NCBI RefSeq assembly: GCF_016809835.1
Contig: NZ_JAFBIL020000007.1
Coordinates: 301,267-365,266, forward strand
Origin: Massilia soli
Lineage (GTDB): Bacteria > Pseudomonadota > Gammaproteobacteria > Burkholderiales > Burkholderiaceae_D
DNA: 64,000 nucleotides
Direction: 5' to 3'
In this document: one piece after another, positions 34,104 to 41,862 of the stretch
Layout of the letters: every line of letters starts with the position of its first letter
Position numbering within the stretch: position 1 is the first letter of the stretch
Notes under the pieces: generated by a model
What the model saw: only the letters and a program-made list of their open reading frames with translations
Told to the model about the DNA's origin: nothing
Database searches by the model: none
Program-made: the position numbers and the translations under genes

Positions 34104-35905
34104 CGCCGTGGATGAGGAAGATACATAAATGGGTGGGGGTGATCATCGCCATCCAGTTCGTGCTGTGGATGACGAGCGGCGTGATGATGAGCCTTCTCGA
34201 TGCGGGCAAAGTCGCTGGCAGGGAGTTCCGCGTCAAGCCCGCCGCCAGCGCCGCGTGGCCAGCGAGCGCGCTTTCGGTTGACGCGGTGCTGGCCCGAACC
34301 AGCGCGCAGGTGATGACCATTTCGTCTGCCTGGGTGATGAACCAGCCGGTCTACCAGCTGGTGAACGACAAATCGACCTGGATAGTCGATGCGCTGACGG
34401 GAACCCCGCTGGTGCTGGATGCCGCGCTGGCAACGCGCATTGCGCAGTCATCGTACTCGGGCAGCGGCGCGCCGGCGGGTGCGCTCCTGCTCAAATATTC
34501 GCTGGAGACCCGCAAGCACAAGGACCCGGCGTGGGGCATCGACTTCAATGACAGCGACGAGACCACCGTGTACGTCTCGGCCAGCACCGGCAAGGTCCTC
34601 GAGCACCGCAACAGCACGTGGCGCCTGTTCGATTTCTTCTGGATGCTGCACATTATGGATTACGCGGAACGCGAGAACTTCAACAACAACTTGCTCGTGA
34701 CGAGCGCGATCGGTGGCCTGTTCATGGCGCTGACCGGCGTGTGGCTGCTGTTCACCAGTTTGCGCCTGGCCGAGTTCATTCCGCAGCGCTGGCGCCGCAA
34801 ACGCAGCATCAACGTTTTTGGTGACGACGGCAGCAAGCTGCGCGCTGTCGACGCAGCGCAGGGCGACACCGTATTCCAGGCGCTGGCGCGCGGCGGCCTG
34901 CAGCTGCCATCGAACTGCGGCGGCGGACAAAGCTGCGGCCTGTGCGAAGTGCGTTGCCTCGGCAAGGCGCCCGCGCCGACCAGCGCCGACCGCGCCCTGC
35001 TGTCGGCTGAAAAACTGGCGGCGGGCTATCGGCTTGCCTGCAATCTGCCGGTCAACGGCACAGTGGATGTGGAGGTGGCCGGAGCCGCCGCCATCGCCAC
35101 CGAATACCAGGCGATCGTCACCAGCGTGCATGCGGTGACGCCATTCCTGCGCGAGGTGACGATCCGCCCGAATGCACCGTTCGATTGCCGCCCGGGCGCC
35201 TACATCCAGGTCCACGTGCCCGATTACGCGCGCGATGCGGCCCATATTGAAACGCCCGAGCATCACCGCGAGGATTGGAAGAACATCGAACTGCCGGCCA
35301 GGCTGGTGAATCCGGCGCCGCTGCGGCGCTCGTATTCGCTGGCGGTACCGGTCGAGCAGGCGGGCGGCCAGCTGACGCTGCTGGTGCGCTTCATGCCGGG
35401 ACAGCAGCCAGGCAGAGGTTCGAGCTACATGTACACGCTGAAGGAAGGCGATACGGTCCGCTTCAGCGGCGCCTTCGGCGACTTCGCGATCAAGCCGGGC
35501 GGACGCGAAAAGGTGTTTATCGGCGGCGGTGCGGGAATGGCGCCGTTACGCGCGATGATCCGCGCGCTGCTGCAGTCGGGCGCGTCCGAGCCGGTGCACT
35601 TCTGGTACGGCGCGCGCAGCCATCGCGATGCGCCGTATGTCGATGAGATGCAGGCGTTCGCCGGGAAGCACCCGAACTTCAAGTGGCAGCTGGTGCTGTC
35701 GGAGGATGAACATGGCGGCGCGGGCGCGGCGAAGGGATTCGTGCACGAAGCAGCGCGCGACGTCCTGCTTCGTAGCCACCCGAACCTCAATGCCTGCGAC
35801 TTCTATGTGTGCGGGCCGCCGGCGATGCTGGAGGCAACGCGGGCACTGCTGCAGGAGCTGGGTGTGAGCGAAGAGCGCGTAGCGTTCGACGATTTCAAGA
35901 TCTAA
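34100..35905 (+). CDS. PepSY membrane domain fused to NqrF-like FAD/2Fe-2S reductase
   Basis: 601 residues. About 1-225 repeat the PepSY architecture of the preceding protein (HKWVGVIIAIQFVLWMTSGV, then WRLFDFFWMLHIMDY and a second helix). About 240-330 is a plant-type ferredoxin domain with CGGGQSCGLCEVRC near 274 and the fourth ligand in RLACNL. About 335-601 is a ferredoxin-NADP-reductase module: LRRSYSLA for FAD, GGGAGMAPLRAM for NAD(P)H, and CGPPAMLEA. It should move electrons from cytosolic NADH through FAD and FeS to the membrane heme or PepSY part. No other nqr genes are present, so it is not a sodium-pumping NADH dehydrogenase. Confidence 0.87.
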   Translation: MTPWMRKIHKWVGVIIAIQFVLWMTSGVMMSLLDAGKVAGREFRVKPAASAAWPASALSVDAVLARTSAQVMTISSAWVMNQPVYQLVNDKSTWIVDALTGTPLVLDAALATRIAQSSYSGSGAPAGALLLKYSLETRKHKDPAWGIDFNDSDETTVYVSASTGKVLEHRNSTWRLFDFFWMLHIMDYAERENFNNNLLVTSAIGGLFMALTGVWLLFTSLRLAEFIPQRWRRKRSINVFGDDGSKLRAVDAAQGDTVFQALARGGLQLPSNCGGGQSCGLCEVRCLGKAPAPTSADRALLSAEKLAAGYRLACNLPVNGTVDVEVAGAAAIATEYQAIVTSVHAVTPFLREVTIRPNAPFDCRPGAYIQVHVPDYARDAAHIETPEHHREDWKNIELPARLVNPAPLRRSYSLAVPVEQAGGQLTLLVRFMPGQQPGRGSSYMYTLKEGDTVRFSGAFGDFAIKPGGREKVFIGGGAGMAPLRAMIRALLQSGASEPVHFWYGARSHRDAPYVDEMQAFAGKHPNFKWQLVLSEDEHGGAGAAKGFVHEAARDVLLRSHPNLNACDFYVCGPPAMLEATRALLQELGVSEERVAFDDFKI

Positions 35906-36119
35906 ACCAGGCTGCGTCGTCGATGACTGGGCGGGATCAGCGAAGGCTGCGTCCTGAAAGACCAGGATAAGCTGAACCAATGGAAGTCCGCGCGCCGCAC
36001 CCGTGAGAGCCGATCCGGAGGGGTCCACCCTCCCCCGGTTCCTCACCAGATCCTGTGGGAGAATAAGCTACGCAGGCCATTGCTTTATAATGTCGGCTGT
36101 CCAAATGCAAGTGAATACC
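35906..36119. other. Intergenic region before trhO
   Basis: 214 bases with no convincing gene. It contains GGAGGGGTCCACCCTCCCC-like hairpin sequence around 36016-36036, without a T-run, and a TATAAT at 36086-36091 that is a likely -10 box for trhO. A frame open from 36003 is only the upstream extension of trhO. Confidence 0.5.
36086..36091 (+). promoter_or_regulatory. Probable -10 box of trhO
   Basis: A perfect TATAAT, 29 bases before the chosen ATG (36120). No good -35 hexamer is seen at 17 bases. The implied transcript start near 36098 lies downstream of the alternative ATG at 36090 and rules that one out. Confidence 0.5.
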
Positions 36120-36998
36120 ATGCAAGCCGCTACCTCCTTTGTAAACATCGCCGCCTACAAATTTGTCACTTTTGACAATACTGAAGAGATGCGCCCGCAA
36201 TACCAGGCCATCTGCGCTGACCTGAGCCTGAAAGGCACCATCCTGCTGACGCCGGAAGGAATCAACATGTTCTTGTCGGGCACGCGCGAGAACATCGATA
36301 CCTACCTGGGCTGGCTGCGCAGCGATCCGCGTTTCGCCGATATCGAAGTGAAGGAAAGCTTGTCGGAAGAGCAGTCCCACAAGCGCATGTTGGTGAAGAT
36401 CAAGAAGGAGATCATCACGATGCGCATGCCGCTGATTCAGCCGGAACTTGGGCGCGCGCCTGCCGTCGAGCCAACCACGCTCAAGCGGTGGCTCGACCAG
36501 GGGCATGATGACAGCGGCCGCCCGGTCGTGATGGTCGATACCCGCAACGCGTTCGAGGTGGACGTCGGCACCTTCGACAATACGATCGACTACCGCATCG
36601 ACAAGTTCACCGAGTTTCCGGAAGTAATCGCGGCGGCCAAGGACGGGTTGAGCGACAAGACCGTGGTGACGTTCTGCACTGGCGGCATCCGCTGCGAAAA
36701 GGCGGCGATCCATATGCAGAATATCGGCTACGAGCATGTATATCAGCTCGAAGGGGGCATCCTGAAATATTTCGAGGACGTGGGCGGCGACCATTACAAC
36801 GGCGACTGCTTCGTGTTCGACTACCGCACCGCGCTGAACCCGAAACTCGAACCGTCGACGACGGTCCAATGCTTCGCCTGCCGCGCCATCGTCACCCCGC
36901 GCCAGCAACTGGCGCCGGAATATGTGTACGAGGTGTCGTGCCCGCACTGCTATGTGGCGCCGGCACAGGAAAAGCAAGCCGATCAGCAGCAGGCTTAA
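36120..36998 (+). CDS. trhO: tRNA uridine(34) hydroxylase, rhodanese-like
   Basis: O2-dependent enzyme that makes 5-hydroxyuridine at tRNA position 34 (E. coli YceA). With the chosen ATG the protein has 292 residues: an N-terminal acylphosphatase-like domain ([23 protein letters not shown]), a rhodanese domain whose active loop is [12 protein letters not shown] near residue 187, and a C-terminal Cys pair region (CFACRA, CPHCYV) that may bind zinc. ATGs at 36090 and 36105 are alternatives; the -10 box at 36086 excludes the first. Confidence 0.88.
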   Translation: MQAATSFVNIAAYKFVTFDNTEEMRPQYQAICADLSLKGTILLTPEGINMFLSGTRENIDTYLGWLRSDPRFADIEVKESLSEEQSHKRMLVKIKKEIITMRMPLIQPELGRAPAVEPTTLKRWLDQGHDDSGRPVVMVDTRNAFEVDVGTFDNTIDYRIDKFTEFPEVIAAAKDGLSDKTVVTFCTGGIRCEKAAIHMQNIGYEHVYQLEGGILKYFEDVGGDHYNGDCFVFDYRTALNPKLEPSTTVQCFACRAIVTPRQQLAPEYVYEVSCPHCYVAPAQEKQADQQQA

Positions 36999-37062
36999 CC
37001 GCAATCACGGTGGACGAGCCGGGCTCCCCCACCGCTGATGCCGGCCAGGCCGTCAAGCCACA

Positions 37063-38415
37063 CTATTCGAAATATTTGGCCACCTTGTAAACGTCCTCAT
37101 CAGTAAGCGTGCCGGCCGCTGCACGCAGGCGCAACAGGCCAAGCAGGTAGCCATAGCGCGCCTGCGCCAGGTCGCGCTGGGTCGCTGCCAGCTGCTGTTC
37201 GGCGTTAAGCAAATCGAGGTTGATGCGCACGCCGCCCTTGATGCTCTGCTGCGTGGCGGTCCTCAGCAGCGAGCCCGAGTCGACGGCCTTGACCAACGCA
37301 TTGACCCGCGCGACGCTGCTGAGCACAATGCTGTGCGCTTTGCGCAACTCAACCATAACGAGGCTGATGCGGCGGTCGAGGTCGGCCTTGGCGCGCTCGC
37401 GCGCTGCCACGGCCTGGCGCGCCACGGCGCTGACCTGGCCACCGGAATAGATCGGCACGTTCAGCTGCAAGCCGACCGCGCGGTTGAGCGCTTCCTGGCC
37501 ACGCGTGGTCAGCGACTCGGAATCGTTTTTGCTGTAAGTGGCCACCAGGTCGAGCCGTGGCGTGTGCGCCGAGCGGGCCTGGTTGACTTCCTGCTGCGCG
37601 GCCTCGATCGCCAGCCGTGCGGCCTGCAGGTCGGGGTTGTTTTGCAGCGCGATCCGGCTCCACTCGTCGAACGAGGCGGTCGCGCCTGCATCAACCTTGA
37701 AATCGGCCGACAGCGGTTCGAGCTTATCGACCGGCATGCCCACCACGCCCTCGAGCGTGTTGCGGGCCGCGACCACGTTGTCTTGCGCTTCGATCACTTG
37801 TGCTTCGGCCACGTCCAGCCGGGCCTGCGTTTCCAGCATGTCGGTCCGGGTGCCTTCGCCTTTTTCAAACAATCGGTCATTGACCTTCATCTGTTCGAGA
37901 AAGGTCTCGCGCTGCGCGCGCGCGAGATTGAGCTGGTCGCTGGCATACAGCGCATCGACATAAGCGCCGACCACGCGCAGCGCGACCAGATCCTTGCCGT
38001 ACTCGAACCGTGCGGCACTTTCACCGGCCTGCGCGACGCCGCGGCGGTAGCGCGCGTACGCTTCCCAGCTAAACAGCGGCTGGCGCAACTGGATTACGCC
38101 ACTGCGGCTGGTGTAGTCGGGATGGGTGACAACTTCGCGCGGGCCGATCATTTGCGTCAGCTCGGTCCGGTTCTGCGTGTAGCTGTAGTTGCCAATGATA
38201 TTGGGCAGTAGCGCCGAGCGGCCGATGATGCGGTTTTCCTGACCCGCCTCGTTTTCATAGAAATTCATGCGGAACGCCGGATCGTTCTTCAGCGCCGCTG
38301 CGTAGGCTTGCTGCAGCGTGATGGCGCTGGCGCTGCCAGCCAGCATCCACAGCAGCGGGCCGGCGCACAGCGCGACAGCGCGCAGGCGCCTGGCGGTGAC
38401 ATGCTTGGTCGCCAT
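37063..38415 (-). CDS. TolC-family outer-membrane protein of a type I secretion system
   Basis: 450 residues with a signal peptide (LLWMLAGSASA, cut near residue 31) and the TolC repeat structure of two long alpha-helical halves, for example LQQAYAAALKNDPAFRMNFY and the later ALQNNPDLQAARLAIEAAQQEVNQAR. TolC trimers form the outer-membrane channel of type I exporters. It is the last gene of the ABC-HlyD-TolC operon, 3 bases after the adaptor gene, which assigns it to this exporter rather than to a drug pump. Confidence 0.9.
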   Translation of the reverse strand: MATKHVTARRLRAVALCAGPLLWMLAGSASAITLQQAYAAALKNDPAFRMNFYENEAGQENRIIGRSALLPNIIGNYSYTQNRTELTQMIGPREVVTHPDYTSRSGVIQLRQPLFSWEAYARYRRGVAQAGESAARFEYGKDLVALRVVGAYVDALYASDQLNLARAQRETFLEQMKVNDRLFEKGEGTRTDMLETQARLDVAEAQVIEAQDNVVAARNTLEGVVGMPVDKLEPLSADFKVDAGATASFDEWSRIALQNNPDLQAARLAIEAAQQEVNQARSAHTPRLDLVATYSKNDSESLTTRGQEALNRAVGLQLNVPIYSGGQVSAVARQAVAARERAKADLDRRISLVMVELRKAHSIVLSSVARVNALVKAVDSGSLLRTATQQSIKGGVRINLDLLNAEQQLAATQRDLAQARYGYLLGLLRLRAAAGTLTDEDVYKVAKYFE

Positions 38416-38418
38416 CGT

Positions 38419-39777
38419 TCAGTCCTCGCTCATGGTTGATTTGGCGCGATCGATGATCGGCTTGATCAGGTAATTGGCCATCGTGCGCTCGCCGGTTTTC
38501 ACGAACAGATCGGCCGGCATGCCGGACTGGATATCGAGCTTGTTCTTGGCGATCAGCTTTTCACCCTCGGCCGTCACCTTGACCCGCACCAGATAGTACG
38601 GCTCGCCGGTGCGCTCGTCGACGGTACGGTCGGCCGACACCTGGCTCACCTCGCCCGGAATATGCGGCGTGGTATTGGCGTTAAACGCCGAGAACATCAC
38701 TTCGACCGGCAGTCCAGGTTGCACCTTGTCGATCAGGTTGACCGCCAGGCGGCCATCAACCATCAGCGGATCGCCACTCGGTACGATGTCCATCAGGCGG
38801 AAGCCGGGCGGCACCACCCCTCCTTTGGTGAACACCGCCAGCCCGACGACCACGCCGTCGGCAGGCGACTTGACCTCGACGCTGGCCAGTTCGTAGTCCT
38901 GCGCCGCCATGCGGCTGCCCAGCGCTTCAGCTTCGCGCTGGACGTCGGCCAGCAAGGTACGCACTTCCTTTTGGTAATCCTGCACGCGCTGGAGGCGGCG
39001 CAGTTTAAATTCCGCGACCTGGCGCTGCGACCGGCCGATCTGGCCGATGTTCTGCGCGATCGAGCCGTTGACCTGGGCGTAGGTGCGCTCGACGTCGAGC
39101 AGGCGATTGCGCGCGATGTAGCCTTCCTTGGCCAGGTCGCGCATGCCGTCGAGCTGTTCCTTGAGCAGCTTGAGCTGGACCTTTTCATTGTCGCGCACTT
39201 CTTGCAGCCCGGTGATCTGCAGTTGCAGGCCGGCGATGTTTTCATCGATAGCGCTCAGTTCGCTCTGGAGCGACATCTGGCGCGACGTGAACAGCTGCGC
39301 CTGCAGGCTCTTGACTTCGACGACGCGCGGATCGAGCAAGCCGCTGCCCAGCTCGGCAGGGAAAGTGATTTGTTTCGCACCGTCGCGTTCAGCGAGCAGT
39401 CGCGCCTCGGTGGCGCGCGCGGACAGGTACTGGCCGCGCGTGATGTCGGCGGCGGACTTGGCCATGACCGGGTTCATGCGCACCAGGGTCTGACCGGCCT
39501 TGACCCGGTCGCCGTCCCTGACGAGGATGTCCTGGACGGTGCCGCCGGTCTGGTGCTGGACCGCCTGGCGGTGCGATTCCTTGGTCACGGTCCCCGGCAG
39601 CGGCACGCCCTTGTCCAGCGGCGCCAGCAACGCCCACAGCAAGAATCCGCCAAAGCCGAGCACGACAATAATCCAGCCGAGCTTGCTGTATGCGCCAGCG
39701 TCGGTGTTGACGGTCAGCGGCGTCACGTCGTGCGTGATGACCTGATGCGCCTGCGATTTATCTTCAAGTGCTTTCAT
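38419..39777 (-). CDS. HlyD-family membrane-fusion protein of the type I system
   Basis: 452 residues: cytosolic N-terminus, one membrane segment at about 33-52 (GWIIVVLGFGGFLLWALLAP), a biotinyl-lipoyl-like part (GGTVQDILVRDGDRVKAGQTLVRM), long coiled-coil helices (about 95-285) and a C-terminal beta domain. This is the periplasmic adaptor linking ABC transporter and TolC. The PrtE/LapC-like layout fits export of large non-cleaved C-terminal-signal proteins. The ATG directly follows the ABC stop codon (TAAATG). Confidence 0.92.
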   Translation of the reverse strand: MKALEDKSQAHQVITHDVTPLTVNTDAGAYSKLGWIIVVLGFGGFLLWALLAPLDKGVPLPGTVTKESHRQAVQHQTGGTVQDILVRDGDRVKAGQTLVRMNPVMAKSAADITRGQYLSARATEARLLAERDGAKQITFPAELGSGLLDPRVVEVKSLQAQLFTSRQMSLQSELSAIDENIAGLQLQITGLQEVRDNEKVQLKLLKEQLDGMRDLAKEGYIARNRLLDVERTYAQVNGSIAQNIGQIGRSQRQVAEFKLRRLQRVQDYQKEVRTLLADVQREAEALGSRMAAQDYELASVEVKSPADGVVVGLAVFTKGGVVPPGFRLMDIVPSGDPLMVDGRLAVNLIDKVQPGLPVEVMFSAFNANTTPHIPGEVSQVSADRTVDERTGEPYYLVRVKVTAEGEKLIAKNKLDIQSGMPADLFVKTGERTMANYLIKPIIDRAKSTMSED

Positions 39778-41580
39778 TTATTTTCCCTGTTCCGTCGTCG
39801 CCGGGTTGCTGTCGGCGCCGGCATTGCCTGCCCGCGCCGGTTGCTGCGCCGCCAGCTGCGCCTGGGCGGCCTTCTGGGCCTGCAATTGCTTCTGGTTGAC
39901 CTCGTTCATTGCCGCCAGCACCTTGTCGGTCGGCCCGAACATGTGCACGGTGCCTTCGCGCATCAACAGCAGCTTGGTGGTGATGCTGATGGCGCTGGTG
40001 CGGTGCGTGATCAGCACGATGGTCTTGCCGCGCTCGCGCAAGTCGCGCACGGCCTGTGTCAGCGCCGCTTCGCCGGCATCGTCCAGGTTGGAATTCGGTT
40101 CATCGAGCACGATCACCGACGGGTCGCCGTACATTGCGCGGGCCAGGCCCAGGCGCTGCTTCTGGCCGCCCGACAAGCCGGCGCCGCCGTCGCCGAGCAG
40201 CGTGTCGTAGCCGTTCGGGAAATGCAGGATCATGTCGTGCACACCGGCGCGCTTGGCGGCCAGCACGACTTTCTCGGCGTCGATTTCGCCGAAGCGGGCG
40301 ATGTTCTCGCTGACGGTACCGCCGAACAGTTCGATGTCCTGCGGCAGGTAGCCCAGGTGCGGCCCCAGTTCGCCTTTGTTCCAGGTGTAGATGTCGGCGC
40401 CGTCGAGGCGCACCTTGCCGGCCATGGTCGGCCACACGCCCACCAGCAGGCGCGCCAGGGTCGACTTGCCCGAGCCGCTAGGGCCGATAATGCCCAGCAC
40501 ATCGCCGGCATTGATGGCAAAACTCACGTTGCGCAGTACCGGGCTTTTCTGGCCGGGCGGCGCCGCCATTACGCCTTCGACGCTCATGGCGCCGGTCGGC
40601 TTGGGCAGCGGCATGCCTGCCTCGCGCGCAGGGTTGGCTTCGAGCAGCTTGACCAGGCGCTCATAGGCGCTGCGGGTGCTGCTGAAAGTCTTCCACACGC
40701 CAATCACCTGTTGCACCGGCTGCAGTGCACGGCCGACCAGGATCGACGCGGCGATCATCATGCCGGGGGTGATCTTGTTTTCCAGTACCAGCAGGGCGCC
40801 GAAGCCGAGCACCAGCGACTGCAGCGATACCTGAACGAACTTGGTGACCGCGGCGATCTTGCCCGCTTTCTCGCTGGCGTCTGCCTGGATGTGCAGGAAC
40901 TTACTGTGCATCTTGAACCAGCGGCTGATCAGGTTGGGCAGCATGCCCATCGATTCGATGACTTCGGAGTTGCGCAGGTTGTTGGTTGCCAGCGTGTTTG
41001 CCGAGATCGCCATCGAGTTCGCTTCGGCCAAAGGCGCGCGCGTGACGCGCTCATTGATGAAGGCGAGCACGACCAGCACGATGGTGCCGCCGAGCGCGAA
41101 GAAGCCCAGCGACGGCTGGAAGAAGAAGATGACGATCAGGTAGACCGGGAACCATGGCGCGTCGAAAAAAGCGAACAAGGCATTACCGGTCAAAAACTGG
41201 CGCAGGTTGGTGAGGTCGGACAAGGATTGGCCAGCGTTGCCGCCCGCCTGCTTGAGGTTCTGTTCGAAGGCGGCAGTGTAGACGCGCTTGTTCAGGTACA
41301 TGTCGAACTTGGCGCCGACCCGGACCAGCACGAACGAGCGAATCAGCTCAAGCCCGGCCATCAACGCGTAGGCGCCCAGCATCAGAACGGTCAGCATGAT
41401 CAGGGTTAACTCGTTGCGGCTGGCCAGCACGCGGTCGTAGACCTGCAGCATGTACAGCGATGGCACCAGCATCAGCAGGTTGGTGATGGCGCTGAAGGCG
41501 CCGACAGTCCAGAAGGTGCTCTTGAAGGCCAATAAGGCCCGCTCGATTTCGTTTTTTGGCTCGAGGAAGTTGTTTTTCAT
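39778..41580 (-). CDS. Type I secretion ABC transporter (PrtD-like)
   Basis: 600 residues. The membrane domain covers about 25-290 (LLMLVPSLYMLQVYDRVLASRN is the hallmark of PrtD/HasD/LipB-type exporters) and the ATPase domain about 335-570, with Walker A GPSGSGKST, signature LSGGQKQRLGLARA, Walker B VIVLDEPNSNLDD and the switch His in LITHRTSA. No C39 peptidase domain, so it does not process double-Gly leaders. I chose the ATG giving MKNNFLEPKNEIERAL; the longer frame runs through the CRP-type promoter. First gene of the secretion operon. Confidence 0.92.
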   Translation of the reverse strand: MKNNFLEPKNEIERALLAFKSTFWTVGAFSAITNLLMLVPSLYMLQVYDRVLASRNELTLIMLTVLMLGAYALMAGLELIRSFVLVRVGAKFDMYLNKRVYTAAFEQNLKQAGGNAGQSLSDLTNLRQFLTGNALFAFFDAPWFPVYLIVIFFFQPSLGFFALGGTIVLVVLAFINERVTRAPLAEANSMAISANTLATNNLRNSEVIESMGMLPNLISRWFKMHSKFLHIQADASEKAGKIAAVTKFVQVSLQSLVLGFGALLVLENKITPGMMIAASILVGRALQPVQQVIGVWKTFSSTRSAYERLVKLLEANPAREAGMPLPKPTGAMSVEGVMAAPPGQKSPVLRNVSFAINAGDVLGIIGPSGSGKSTLARLLVGVWPTMAGKVRLDGADIYTWNKGELGPHLGYLPQDIELFGGTVSENIARFGEIDAEKVVLAAKRAGVHDMILHFPNGYDTLLGDGGAGLSGGQKQRLGLARAMYGDPSVIVLDEPNSNLDDAGEAALTQAVRDLRERGKTIVLITHRTSAISITTKLLLMREGTVHMFGPTDKVLAAMNEVNQKQLQAQKAAQAQLAAQQPARAGNAGADSNPATTEQGK

Positions 41581-41693
41581 TTCGCTAGGTCGGATGACTA
41601 CGATAGTCCACCCCTGAACGTGCGTTTTGGCGCATTGAAGTGGATGGCAAGAAACTGGGTTGCAAGACATTATCGCTCAAAAAGCCCAAAATA

Positions 41694-41709
41694 TGTGATG
41701 CACGTCACA
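41694..41709. promoter_or_regulatory. CRP-type site upstream of the secretion operon
   Basis: A perfect TGTGA-N6-TCACA (TGTGATGCACGTCACA) within a longer palindrome reaching ATATGTGA/TCACATAT. On the - strand a GATAAT lies at 41669-41674, 27.5 bases from the box centre to its near edge, close to the 29.5 of a class II CRP promoter. The box is 114 bases upstream of the ABC gene ATG. Confidence 0.8.
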
Positions 41710-41774
41710 TATTTTGACGCTGCAAGAACCGACCGTTGTTTTCCGTGAAGCCATTGGCTTGGTGTCCGCGAATA

Positions 41775-41812
41775 AAAAAACCCTGCCACTTTGCAGTGGC
41801 AGGGTTTTTTAT
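41775..41812 (-). terminator. Intrinsic terminator of the DUF4214 gene
   Basis: An 11-bp perfect stem (ACCCTGCCACT/AGTGGCAGGGT) with a TTGC loop is flanked by an A-run on one side and a T-run on the other, so it can work in both directions. It lies 51 bases beyond the DUF4214 stop codon and separates that gene from the secretion operon. Confidence 0.92.
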
Positions 41813-41862
41813 TCGAACAGTCAAGCCCGGGGGCCAGGGCCGTTCAATTACCGAAGTAATTA

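Noticed and set aside
34100..35905. Sodium-translocating NADH:quinone reductase subunit F
   Set aside because: The C-terminal half is NqrF-like, but it is fused to a PepSY membrane domain and no nqrA-E genes are present, so a Na+-NQR complex is not supported.
36003..36119. Longer trhO start at 36003 or 36090
   Set aside because: The extension is not family-like and runs through the TATAAT at 36086-36091; transcription starting about 7 bases beyond that box could not include these ATGs.
38662..41409. 915-codon frame antisense to the HlyD and ABC secretion genes
   Set aside because: It spans two convincing genes on the other strand, and its composition (Gln, His, Arg, Ala) is typical of antisense reading in GC-rich DNA.
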